Positions 8,157-16,592 of a stretch of 64,000 bases of DNA are shown piece by piece (position 1 is the stretch's first letter; each line of letters begins with the position of its first letter). This stretch comes from UBA6170 sp034429975 (GTDB lineage: Bacteria; Chloroflexota; Anaerolineae; Anaerolineales; Anaerolineaceae), in assembly GCA_034429975.1 (NCBI GenBank), contig DAOUFM010000179.1:10958-74957 (forward strand), read 5' to 3'. The translations under genes and the position numbers were made by a program. Below the pieces are notes generated by a model that did no database searches, was not told the origin of the DNA, and saw nothing but the letters and a program-made list of their open reading frames with translations.

Positions 8157-8600
8157 ATGCCAACACATTATCAGGGATCAGCCGATGAGGAACTGGCTTT
8201 AGATGCTTTTATTAAATTGACGCGTGCCACCGATACGATTAACGCCCGACTTTCCCTGGCTGCTTCCATGCAGGAATTAACTATCAGTCAATTTGGGGTT
8301 ATGGAAGCGCTCTATCACCTGGGACCGTTGGCTCAAAACATTCTGGGTGAAAAAATTTTAAAAAGTAATTCGAATATGACCACCGTGATTGATAATCTTG
8401 AAAAAAGAGAGTTGGTCTACCGGGAAAGAGATCAGGATGATCGCCGGCGCATGATTGTGCATTTAACCGATCAGGGTTTGGAATTGATCTCAAAGGTTTT
8501 TCCCCAACATGTAAAAGCGATTGAAAAACAATTTTCTGTTCTCAGTACAGCAGAAAAAAATGAACTGTGCGCCTTATTAAAAAAATTAGGAAAACAATAA
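8157..8600 (+). CDS. MarR family transcriptional regulator
   Basis: This 147-residue winged-helix protein has the MarR core: a dimer helix, ISQFGVMEALYHLGPLAQNILGEKI, recognition helix SNSNMTTVIDNLEKRELVYR, and the wing RDQDDRRRMIVHLTDQG. AGGAGGT precedes the ATG. It is the first gene of a two-gene operon with an NADPH-dependent flavin reductase 25 bp downstream, a common pairing in which the regulator senses a phenolic or electrophilic compound and controls the reductase. The operator candidate at 8119-8139 overlaps its promoter. Confidence 0.88.
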   Translation: MPTHYQGSADEELALDAFIKLTRATDTINARLSLAASMQELTISQFGVMEALYHLGPLAQNILGEKILKSNSNMTTVIDNLEKRELVYRERDQDDRRRMIVHLTDQGLELISKVFPQHVKAIEKQFSVLSTAEKNELCALLKKLGKQ

Positions 8601-8625
8601 AAATCATTATTACAGGAAAACAAAG

Positions 8626-9192
8626 ATGAATGACTCATTACACATTGTAGGATTTTCAGGCAGTCTACGAAAGGGTTCATATAACCGAAAATTACTGGAA
8701 ATTGCAGAAGATTTGCTCCCTGCAGGGGTAACCTATGAGATTGTCGAATTAAATGATTTACCTTTATACAATGAAGATGTAGAAAAAGAGGGCTTTCCAC
8801 CGGCGGTGCGTGCCTTTCGGGATGCCCTTCAAAACGCCGATAGTATTGTCATCACCAGCCCGGAATACAATAGCTCGGTTACCGGTGCATTGAAAAATGC
8901 CCTCGATTGGGCTTCACGCGGTGAAAATGGCCAGCCCGGTCCCCTGGCAAGAAAGCCGGTGGCCATCATGGGCGCTGGTGGACGCGGTGGCACCGATCGC
9001 TCCCAGACGCATTTACGCTCTATCCTGAGCCACATGGATATGTATGTCATTAACAAACCGGAGGTGTTGATCAATCTGCCGGGGCGTCAGGTTTTCGACG
9101 AAGATGGCAATTTGCTGGATGAATTTGCAGTCGGATTAATCGCCCAATTAATGAAAAACCTGGTCAATCACTCCTTGCTATTAATCAGGTAG
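8626..9192 (+). CDS. NADPH-dependent FMN reductase (flavodoxin fold)
   Basis: This 188-residue protein of the ChrR/azoreductase-like family has GFSGSLRKGSYNRKLL at the phosphate-binding loop, TSPEYNSSVTGALKNALDWASR and MGAGGRGGTDRS. These are the FMN-binding blocks of the family. Such enzymes reduce quinones, chromate, azo dyes or free flavin with NAD(P)H. It lies 25 bp after marR and probably shares its promoter, suggesting a stress-induced detoxifying role. Its last 25 bp overlap a convergent minus-strand frame. Confidence 0.88.
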   Translation: MNDSLHIVGFSGSLRKGSYNRKLLEIAEDLLPAGVTYEIVELNDLPLYNEDVEKEGFPPAVRAFRDALQNADSIVITSPEYNSSVTGALKNALDWASRGENGQPGPLARKPVAIMGAGGRGGTDRSQTHLRSILSHMDMYVINKPEVLINLPGRQVFDEDGNLLDEFAVGLIAQLMKNLVNHSLLLIR

Positions 9193-9545
9193 TCCCAATT
9201 CGGGAAGTTATCTGCTGATAAAGATGCCAGTTTTTCAGGTGAGTAATGGTTCTTACGCAGGACCATCTGCGTCATTTCGATGATGTATTGCTTGTTAATG
9301 CCGTTAATGTAACAGACAACGGAAAAGGAATCACTGAGGAATTCAGAAATAAGGTTCATCTGGCGATAACACTCGCTGCGGATCAGCAGAGCCTGATAAA
9401 AACCAGCGTCCAGCTCCAGGCAGATATTGGCATGGCGGAGACTTTCGGCATAATTCCCCTGGTAAAGATAAGTTTGCGAGAGAAAATAGTAAATGTATGG
9501 GTCTATTTCAAAATTATGGCAGCCAGCGAGCCTGAATGACCCCAT
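9168..9545 (-). CDS. Small TPR-like protein or remnant
   Basis: From Met at 9545 the frame encodes about 125 residues. EIDPYIYYFLSQTYLYQGNYAESLRHANICLELD reads like one and a half tetratricopeptide repeats (quoted from the protein in shorter blocks: YYFLSQTYLYQGNYAES, then LRHANICLELD). The rest resembles no family I know. The start overlaps the end of the upstream beta-propeller gene by 32 bp and lacks a ribosome site. It may be the shortened remnant of a longer TPR protein. Confidence 0.4.
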   Translation of the reverse strand: MGSFRLAGCHNFEIDPYIYYFLSQTYLYQGNYAESLRHANICLELDAGFYQALLIRSECYRQMNLISEFLSDSFSVVCYINGINKQYIIEMTQMVLRKNHYSPEKLASLSADNFPNWDYLINSKE

Positions 9546-10932
9546 CCGAGAGCCATTCAATCGATTCAGGTGCTTCAGACGACCAGATCCCAATGCGCGA
9601 ACCATCTCCAAGTCTGGCCAGAGATCCGCTGAGAAAAACTACCCGGTTACCTTGCGGGTTCCAGGAGTAATGAGTCACGAGTTGTGAAAGATCGTTGGAA
9701 ATTACCTGGTAGCTGTCATCCGGCTGAATCCACCACAGTTCGCGTTGAGAGATGACCGGGTCGACCTGCACACTGACCAATAACCCCTGCCCGTTGGGCT
9801 GGCAGACCGGATGATAGAAATTAAAGCCTAAATCGTAAAGTTGACTGCCAGTGTAAATTTTTCTGGTTCCGCTCAGAATATCAACCTGATAGATGCTGGA
9901 GACGATCGGCAGCCCTTCCTCACGCAGCACTGAATAGTAAAAATGACGCTCATCTGCTGACCAGCAACCGGTATCCCCGCTGTACGGGTCACGGTAGCCA
10001 GACACCCCACTACCCGCATGGATGATATCAATCCCGAACTGTTCGCCTAACCACAAGCTGACCCACTGCCCGCGGGATGACCAATGCGGATCGAAGGCGA
10101 ACTGATATTCGTTTGGCAGGAGCCGGGCTGAGATACCGGTCGTTAGGTCCAGCAGCAGCGGCACAGGCGAATCCCAGGTTGGTCTGGCGGCAGTATCCCG
10201 GCGTTTCTCGCGGGTGAAGACAAGTTCGTCCAGACGCGGGTTCCAATCCGCTGCTGTGCAACGATCCAGCCCGCAATCGAGGAGGATGCTGGCGTCATGT
10301 CCATCGCGCTGCATTTGCCACAAATCAACCCCGGTTTGAGCATTCTCCAACGAATAAATAATTTGCTCTCCATCCGGGGAAAAAGTGAAATCCACAATTT
10401 TTCCGTTACTCATGGTCAACTGTCGTTCCGCTGGCGGGCTGCCTGGATGAATCAGGAAAAGTTCGTTACCAGAGGTCACTTTTTTCAACGCCAGCAGATC
10501 CGCCGGGCGAATAAAAGCCTGCCATTCCTGCGGGCGGATTGGAATTTGTAAATTCTTTTCTTTTTCATCAGCCCGAAAGCCAAAGTGTATTAACCTCTCT
10601 TCTGGGAGAGCATTTGTAAAAGTCCAGATGGCATGTTGGTCATCCAGCCAGTCCCAGGTCCCATCCAGCGCAGGTTCGAGGAAGAAAGCAGCCGGAATCC
10701 CATCCAAATCCATTTTTTGGGAGAATTGAAACTCAAATTTAGGACGACTGCCGACCACTTCAGCAGCGTTCAGCCAATCAACCTGGATTCTGTTGAATTG
10801 ATTTAAATTCAGAAAGAATTTCGTGATTCCGCGCTGCAGTGTTGGGGTTAATAGCAGGACAGCCAGCAGAATGATGAGAATTACGAAAAGCAAGCTAAGC
10901 TTCGTGATTGGGTGAATATTTCTTGAATTCAT
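9514..10932 (-). CDS. Membrane-anchored TolB-like beta-propeller protein
   Basis: This 472-residue protein has one N-terminal membrane segment (residues 10-33, KLSLLFVILIILLAVLLLTP). It is followed by repeating blade motifs such as FTFSPDGEQIIYSLE, AADWNPRLDELVFTRE and YSWNPQGNRVVFLSG, typical of WD40-like/TolB PD40 propellers. It probably acts outside the membrane as a binding or scaffolding domain. No catalytic residues are evident. It lies 12 bp after the histidine kinase gene and is probably co-transcribed with it, so it may sense a periplasmic or extracellular signal with the kinase, although no direct link is proven. Confidence 0.72.
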   Translation of the reverse strand: MNSRNIHPITKLSLLFVILIILLAVLLLTPTLQRGITKFFLNLNQFNRIQVDWLNAAEVVGSRPKFEFQFSQKMDLDGIPAAFFLEPALDGTWDWLDDQHAIWTFTNALPEERLIHFGFRADEKEKNLQIPIRPQEWQAFIRPADLLALKKVTSGNELFLIHPGSPPAERQLTMSNGKIVDFTFSPDGEQIIYSLENAQTGVDLWQMQRDGHDASILLDCGLDRCTAADWNPRLDELVFTREKRRDTAARPTWDSPVPLLLDLTTGISARLLPNEYQFAFDPHWSSRGQWVSLWLGEQFGIDIIHAGSGVSGYRDPYSGDTGCWSADERHFYYSVLREEGLPIVSSIYQVDILSGTRKIYTGSQLYDLGFNFYHPVCQPNGQGLLVSVQVDPVISQRELWWIQPDDSYQVISNDLSQLVTHYSWNPQGNRVVFLSGSLARLGDGSRIGIWSSEAPESIEWLSDGVIQARWLP

Positions 10933-10944
10933 GGGTACTACCCA

Positions 10945-13053
10945 TTATACTAAGTCAGCCACTAGCTGCACGAGAGTCCCTTCACCCGGATGGCTGATAA
11001 CCTTCAATTGAGCACCGATACTTTCCGCCCGTTCACGCATGAAGCCCAAACCAAAGTGATTGGGTGCCACAGTTTGCAGATCAAAGCCTTTACCATCATC
11101 TTCGACCATCAGGTTGATGTGTTTCTGGCTTAACTGGAAAAGGATCTTTACCCTCTGAGGGAAAGCGTATTTGGCGATATTATTTAAAGCTTCCTGTGCC
11201 ACCCGGTAAATCACCAGTTTTTGCTCGCCGTTAAGGTTGGCATCAGGGTCGATTTTCTCGGAGTATTCAATCGGTATTCCAATCCGGCTGACATAAGCAT
11301 CCACCAGGTGGCGCAACAATTCATGCGGTTTGGCTTCCATGATGGCATTTGGGCGTAATTCCATCAGGAGCGTACGCATTTCAGCCAGTGCACCTTTTGC
11401 CAGGTAGCGTAATTCTCCCAGGCGGCGTTCCGCTTCCGGCTGGTTGGTTTCATATAACCGCGGCAATATCTCAGCAATCAGACTGGAAGAGAACAGGGTT
11501 TGCGTGACAGAGTCGTGCAACTCACGCGCCAGACGACTGCGCTCCAGCGAGACCGCCGCCAACTGAGCTTCTCTGCGCAAGATTGAATTTTCAATAGCCA
11601 GAGCGGCATGTTCGGCGATCATCATCGCCAATTGACAGGTCTCGCGTTCAAAGATCTGCGCTTCCCGGTAAAAGAATCGTAAGGAGCCAAATAATTTCCC
11701 CTGTACCAGGATTGGCATCACCAGACCACAGGCGTAATTCTCGGCAATACTTTGCATGACTGCAAAAAGCTGTGGTTCTTCTACATCCAGCTTGTCGGCG
11801 ACCAATTCAGCCACATGCGCTTTATAATCTGGTTGAAGCACATACTCACCCCGGATTAATTGATTTTTTAATTCACTATTTGGGTTGGAATAGGTATAAG
11901 CTGATAAGCGGTTAAACAACTCAGCCGGGAAGGAATTGGGGGTAATCGTTTTGAGCGGTTGGCTCAGACTCTCACTATAGCGGATGACAGGATCGGCGCC
12001 CATCATTTGCTGAGCTTGTTCAACAATGAACTGCAGCAGGTCTTCCAAAGGTTTGTCCGAATTCAGCGCTTTCAAAATATCCCGTAACCCCTCTGCAACC
12101 CGTTGCCGGCGCTCGCTTTCATGCCGGCGTTCATGTTCGCGCTGATAAAGACGGGCGTTCTCCAGGGCAATGGCAGCCAGACTGGAGAATATCTGAACGT
12201 AATTTTCTTCTACCTGGTTAAAAAATCCAGGCTCACGGTGCACCAAAATCAATTCCCCGATGACCTTTTCCTGGGCTAATAAAGGCAGCCCCATCCAGGA
12301 GCGAACGCATTGACTCTCAGGATGTTCTCGATTGCGGAAGGCAGTTGAAAGTTCGGAATGATCGCTGGTGTCATAAATTTTGATGGCTTTGTGGCTCTGA
12401 AATAATTCCCGGTCAAAGTTATTCTCCGCCGGGTAGCAATCCCCTACCTGATAAACGGAAGAAAGACAACCAGTAACAGCTTTTACTTCCAGACAGGATC
12501 CCTGTAAGCTTAACAACGCACACCCGTCGTATTCCACCAGGCGTTTTAATTCGGTCAACACCGAAGACAAGAGCGCATCCAGAGAGAGCGTAGACCCAAA
12601 AATACGGCTGATCTGCAACAAGGTGACCAGTGATTGGGTACGTTCGAAGATTTGATCTTCCAGATATTCCTTTACCCGAATCTGGTCGGTTACATCGGTG
12701 GCTGCATCCAGAAAACCAATGATTTCACCATTTTCTTCCAGCGGGGTCAGAAGGACATCCCAGTATGAGTCGATTCCCTGGGTGTAAGAATAAAAAGCCG
12801 GCTCCCGAATCACATCCCCCTGCAGGACGCGCTCAAACAAGGGCTGAAAATATTTCTCAGTGCCTGGAACCAGCTCGTAAAAAGTCATTCCAGGTTTGAT
12901 CTTGCTGGGATTGGTGGTCGTATACTGCCCGATAAAACTTTTCCACTGCGGGTTACCATAGATTAACCGCAATTTGGCATCAAAAACCGCCAGGCCGATG
13001 GAGATCTTCTCAAATAAGGTTTCTATAATCTGTTGGTTGAATTGCGGGAACAT
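10945..13053 (-). CDS. Sensor histidine kinase, PAS-GAF-GAF-HisKA_3-HATPase
   Basis: This 702-residue soluble kinase has a PAS domain at about 15-125, a first GAF at 165-300, a degenerate second GAF at about 345-500, the NarL-type H box SRLARELHDSVTQTLF near 515, and a catalytic ATPase domain with NNIAKYA (N box), EDDGKGFD and GLGFMRERAESIGA. It lacks membrane segments, so it senses an internal signal, possibly redox or a small ligand through PAS/GAF. No response regulator is adjacent; a NarL/LuxR-type partner must be encoded elsewhere. The beta-propeller gene follows in the same operon. Confidence 0.88.
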   Translation of the reverse strand: MFPQFNQQIIETLFEKISIGLAVFDAKLRLIYGNPQWKSFIGQYTTTNPSKIKPGMTFYELVPGTEKYFQPLFERVLQGDVIREPAFYSYTQGIDSYWDVLLTPLEENGEIIGFLDAATDVTDQIRVKEYLEDQIFERTQSLVTLLQISRIFGSTLSLDALLSSVLTELKRLVEYDGCALLSLQGSCLEVKAVTGCLSSVYQVGDCYPAENNFDRELFQSHKAIKIYDTSDHSELSTAFRNREHPESQCVRSWMGLPLLAQEKVIGELILVHREPGFFNQVEENYVQIFSSLAAIALENARLYQREHERRHESERRQRVAEGLRDILKALNSDKPLEDLLQFIVEQAQQMMGADPVIRYSESLSQPLKTITPNSFPAELFNRLSAYTYSNPNSELKNQLIRGEYVLQPDYKAHVAELVADKLDVEEPQLFAVMQSIAENYACGLVMPILVQGKLFGSLRFFYREAQIFERETCQLAMMIAEHAALAIENSILRREAQLAAVSLERSRLARELHDSVTQTLFSSSLIAEILPRLYETNQPEAERRLGELRYLAKGALAEMRTLLMELRPNAIMEAKPHELLRHLVDAYVSRIGIPIEYSEKIDPDANLNGEQKLVIYRVAQEALNNIAKYAFPQRVKILFQLSQKHINLMVEDDGKGFDLQTVAPNHFGLGFMRERAESIGAQLKVISHPGEGTLVQLVADLV

Positions 13054-13212
13054 ACTTTAACTATAATACAGGATAACTAAAAATCCACTGACCAAACTGC
13101 CAGTTTTTAAGTAACCGGAATATCAATTTTTTTCGCCCATCATTTACCAATCGCGCTGCCTAATTATTATGTTGGACAGCCGGCCAAATATCCATTATGA
13201 TACGGTCATTCC

Positions 13213-13704
13213 ATGGAAAAAAACCTAAAATCAGCGGACACATTATTGCCAGACTGGATCCAGGAGCGCTTCCCACGAATCACCGGTCTATGGCTACGCA
13301 CGCCCAACTGGATTCATCAGGCGGTACGCTTTGGGATGGTAGGGGTGCTCAACACCGGGGTCGATCTGGGCTCCTACTGGATTATGACGCGCCTGGTCCC
13401 TTTCTTTGGCGATGCCCATGTACTGGCTAAAGCCATCTCTTATACCCTGGGGGTGATCAACAGTTACCTGTGGAACCGTAGTTTTACGTTTCGCAGCCAA
13501 AACCGATCTTTAGGACGTTTTGTCCTCTTCTTTGTGATCAACCTGCTGGCTGTTGGAATCAACAGTGGAATGATGGCGCTGACCTATAAAACCCTGGGGT
13601 TACCGGAATGGGTCGGATTGGTCACAGCGACCGTGATCACCATGACCTTTAATTTTGTCACCAGCAAATTTGTTGTGTTCCGGCAATCATCCAAGCCAGA
13701 CTAA
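13213..13704 (+). CDS. GtrA family membrane protein
   Basis: This 163-residue protein has four predicted membrane helices. It contains RFGMVGVLNTGVDLGSYW, then YTLGVINSYLWNRSFTF and FNFVTSKFVVF. These are the family signatures: the GVLNT first helix, and N-rich helix ends followed by W.R.FTF. GtrA proteins are thought to move lipid-linked sugars across the membrane or to partner with polyprenol-phosphate glycosyltransferases. No such transferase is adjacent; the nearest are at 22.1 and 33.5 kb. Its last 4 bp overlap the convergent SET gene. Confidence 0.85.
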   Translation: MEKNLKSADTLLPDWIQERFPRITGLWLRTPNWIHQAVRFGMVGVLNTGVDLGSYWIMTRLVPFFGDAHVLAKAISYTLGVINSYLWNRSFTFRSQNRSLGRFVLFFVINLLAVGINSGMMALTYKTLGLPEWVGLVTATVITMTFNFVTSKFVVFRQSSKPD

Positions 13705-14225
13705 GATTTTTCCGAGCGTAGCCGGGCAATGCGCGCCTGCAAATAAGGGCTGAAATACCCAAAATAACGCTCCTGCAATTCAGGAAGCTGCCAATCCTTA
13801 CCGGTCACCTGACCACGACAGGTTGCTGCACCACAACCGCAGTGGAATTCATCGAAATGATTATCCTCACTCATGGCATAATCGAAGCATACTTCCTCAC
13901 CTATAGCGATGTTTTGCATGGCCACCAATGATATAGGGGTGTTGAATCCAGAATTCGGATCACAGGAATGGTTGAAATAATCCGCCGGGTCGCCTTCCAG
14001 CAAAGGCACCTGAAAGAGCTCATCCCAGATTTGCAAGCCATGCGATTTCAGAAAGGAATCCAACTGCTCATATTCTTCGTACCCGACCACCCGCCCGCCC
14101 CACATGGCCAGCAATTCATCTTTTGAAACAGGGTGAATAGCAAACAATCCAAAACGCCCCTTCTGGGGTAAAGGTCGCATTTCTATTTTTGGATTGAGGT
14201 AAGAGTGTTGTAATTTCTGTTGCAT
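13701..14225 (-). CDS. SET-domain protein (putative protein-lysine methyltransferase)
   Basis: The protein has the SET hallmarks: GRFGLFAIHPVSKDEL, YFNHSCDPNSGF (the NHSC pseudoknot motif), GEEVCFDY with the catalytic Tyr, and a post-SET Cys cluster CGCGAATCRG that would bind zinc. SET enzymes transfer methyl groups from S-adenosylmethionine to lysine. I chose ATG at 14225 because GGAAAGG sits 6 nt upstream; an in-frame TTG at 14249 would add eight residues. SET proteins are scattered in bacteria and usually short, like this one of 174 residues. The substrate is unknown. Confidence 0.82.
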   Translation of the reverse strand: MQQKLQHSYLNPKIEMRPLPQKGRFGLFAIHPVSKDELLAMWGGRVVGYEEYEQLDSFLKSHGLQIWDELFQVPLLEGDPADYFNHSCDPNSGFNTPISLVAMQNIAIGEEVCFDYAMSEDNHFDEFHCGCGAATCRGQVTGKDWQLPELQERYFGYFSPYLQARIARLRSEKS

Positions 14226-14361
14226 GAATAACCTTTCCGTGAAAATCAAATTTCTGTGGTTAACGAGCTAGTGATTGAAAAGCGTTGAAAGACTGCTGAA
14301 TGGGAATTATAAATGAGAGAAGAAAAATCTGGTTGAGATTGCCACCCAAATATGGTTTATC

Positions 14362-15108
14362 CGTAGGGGTGTGGTCCCAGACCCGTCCTATACCCGGCAT
14401 GGAGGTAGGCGTGGTCCCTGACCGAAGATCTCGTCCAGCCATCCACGAATGAGACACGAATACTCGAATAACTTATTCCCTAATCGAAGATTCTTTGCAA
14501 AATTATCAAATCGTAGGGGCTGTTGCTCGTCCCTGACCCGCCCCACTGCCAGCATAAACATAGAGGTTGTGGCCCCTGCCCGAGGATTTCAGCCAGCCAT
14601 CCACGAACCCCCAAAGGGGGCAAGATTAGGACACGAACACCCAAAGGGTGCAAGATTCTCGAATAGCTTTTTCCCTAATCAAGGATTATTTGCAAAATCA
14701 TCAAATTGTAGGGGTAAGGACGAGCCGCTGCCCGAAGATCTCGTCCAGCCATCCACGAACCCCCAGGCATAGCCTGAGGGCAAGATAAAAACACGAATAC
14801 TCGAATAGCTCATTCCCTAATCAAAGATTATTTGCAAAATCATCAAATCGTAGGGGCAGCGGTACGTCCCTGACCGTGGATGTCGTCCAGCCATCCACGA
14901 ATAGAAAACGAACACCCAAAGGGTGCAAGATTCTCGAATAGCTTTTTCCCTAATCAAGGATTATTTGCAAAATCATCAAATTGTAGGGGTAGGGACGAGC
15001 CGCTGCCCGAAGATCTCGTCCAGCCATCCACGAACTCCCAGGCAGGGGCGATCCATTACTCCTACATCCATGTCGGGTATGGGGCGGGTCCGGGACCACG
15101 CCCCTACG
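14362..15108. repeat. Repeat element with 48-bp inverted ends and internal tandem copies
   Basis: The ends, 14362-14409 and 15061-15108, are inverted copies matching at 42 of 48 positions by eye. Between them a core of about 55 bp (starting CGAATA, ending GTAGGGG) occurs four times, at 14465, 14660, 14802 and 14935, interleaved with CCAGCCATCCACGAA blocks and short palindromes such as ACCCAAAGGGT. Short open frames here are products of the repeats and not genes. The layout resembles a non-autonomous mobile or REP-type element that grew by internal duplication. Confidence 0.75.
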
Positions 15109-15121
15109 ATATCACCATTCT

Positions 15122-15298
15122 TTTCTGTCTTATACGAACCTGAAAGGGAAAAGTCTGAAAAGTTATTATGATCGTTATCAACCAGAAAAATCAATTCGTA
15201 CTTCGATGGCTGATTTTATTGATGAGGGTTGGCTGGTAAATATCCCTCTGTACGCTTTAAGTCAATTCCCAGATCTTGCTGGTTTAAAATCAAACTAA
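15122..15298 (+). pseudogene. C-terminal remnant of a DUF4143-type AAA ATPase
   Basis: An open stretch without a start codon reads KGKSLKSYYDRYQPEKSIRT, then SMADFIDEGWLVNIPLYAL, ending at TAA 15296-15298. This closely resembles the tail of DUF4143 (archaeal-type ATPase) proteins, where a basic strand is followed by RTS, a short acidic helix and NIPLY. Nothing upstream continues the frame; instead the repeat element abuts it at 15108. The gene body appears to have been lost through repeat insertion or recombination. Confidence 0.6.
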
Positions 15299-15347
15299 AA
15301 ACCGCTTATCTCCCTCTCTCTCGTCAAATCCCAATCACGATGGTAAG

Positions 15348-16592
15348 ATGGTAGCAATCTTTACCAGGACATACGCATTGACCGATCATAAAAAACTTCT
15401 GACAGCCAACTACTTTTTAGCCTACATCGCTTTGGGGATGATCAGCGGTGCTTATGGGCCAGCAGTGCCTTCTTTTGCGGCGAATACTGCCAGCGGGTTG
15501 AATGAGGTCAGTTCGTTCTTTGTCTTCAGTTCAATGGGCTACATTGCCGGGTCTTTTCTGGCGGGGTTTCTGTTTCATAAATTTTCTGGGAATAAAGTTC
15601 TGGCAATCTGCCTGCTGGGTATGGCACTGGGCGTAGGATTATTGCCGGTCATTCATCATTTATGGCTGCTGATTGTAGTCGTTTTCCTGATCGGCATCAC
15701 CCAATCGAGCGTCGACATGGGGCACAACACCATGATGGTCTGGTTGCACGGCAGTAAAGTGGCTCCCTATATGAATGGCTTGCATTTTTCCTTTGGGATC
15801 GGCTCATTCCTGGCGCCGCTGATGATCGCTCAGTCTTTGCGCGCCACACAGTATATCAACTGGGCTTTCTGGATTATCGCCATTACAATGCTGTTGCCAA
15901 TACCTTTTCTAATAAAACTGACATCCCCTTCCAACCCCGAAACGGTGGCAGCGACTACAGATGAACCAGCCCGCCCGAAAGTTTCCCGCAAACTTTTGGT
16001 TTTCCTGGTGATGTTCTTTTTGTTTTTTACAGGTTCAGAAATTACGTTTACCAACTGGATTTACACACATGGACTAAAAACAGGGTTTGTGGATGTGGAA
16101 ACTGCTGCCTATCTGACCTCTTCTTTTTGGGTGACCTTTCTAATTGCCCGTTTCGTAGGGATCGGGATATCCCGGCGTTTTACCAGCCGGCAGATCATCT
16201 GGTTTAACCTGACCGGCAGCTTTTTTACACTGATCCTGATGCTCATTCTCGCCGGATCAGCCTGGGCGTTATGGGCCTGTACTGCTGCTTTTGGCTTGTT
16301 TGTGGCTACCGGCTTTCCAACCAGCATGAACCTGGCCGGGGAATTAAATGCGGTAACTGCCCGTAATACGAGCATTTTCTTTGTAGCGTCCAGTACCTCG
16401 GTAATGATTTCGCCCTGGATTGTGGGGCAATTTATCGACCGCCCGCACAGTCAGGTGCTGATCTGGGTGGTGCTGGCAAACTTATGTCTGGCGATCATTG
16501 CGATGGCAGGCGTTCAAATTTTCGGGAAAAGCCAGTTTCAGCCTGAAGCCCAACCTAAAGAGATCCGTCCGCGCTCGATTTCCACCGATTGA
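15348..16592 (+). CDS. MFS transporter
   Basis: This 414-residue protein has about twelve hydrophobic segments and a cytoplasmic loop near residue 195-210 (TTDEPARPKVSRK). The N-terminal half has GAYGPAVPSFAA in helix 1, and the SLAGFLFHKFSGNKV region corresponds to the MFS A-motif loop. The layout resembles the fucose-permease or FHS subgroup, but the substrate cannot be assigned. The 3' end overlaps the convergent tex gene by 55 bp. Confidence 0.82.
   Translation: MVAIFTRTYALTDHKKLLTANYFLAYIALGMISGAYGPAVPSFAANTASGLNEVSSFFVFSSMGYIAGSFLAGFLFHKFSGNKVLAICLLGMALGVGLLPVIHHLWLLIVVVFLIGITQSSVDMGHNTMMVWLHGSKVAPYMNGLHFSFGIGSFLAPLMIAQSLRATQYINWAFWIIAITMLLPIPFLIKLTSPSNPETVAATTDEPARPKVSRKLLVFLVMFFLFFTGSEITFTNWIYTHGLKTGFVDVETAAYLTSSFWVTFLIARFVGIGISRRFTSRQIIWFNLTGSFFTLILMLILAGSAWALWACTAAFGLFVATGFPTSMNLAGELNAVTARNTSIFFVASSTSVMISPWIVGQFIDRPHSQVLIWVVLANLCLAIIAMAGVQIFGKSQFQPEAQPKEIRPRSISTD

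Noticed and set aside
14449..15171. Several open frames of 80-107 codons
   Set aside because: They run through the tandem repeat cores, encode near-identical low-information peptides (SNSFFPNQGLFAKSSN) in more than one frame, and lack ribosome sites.
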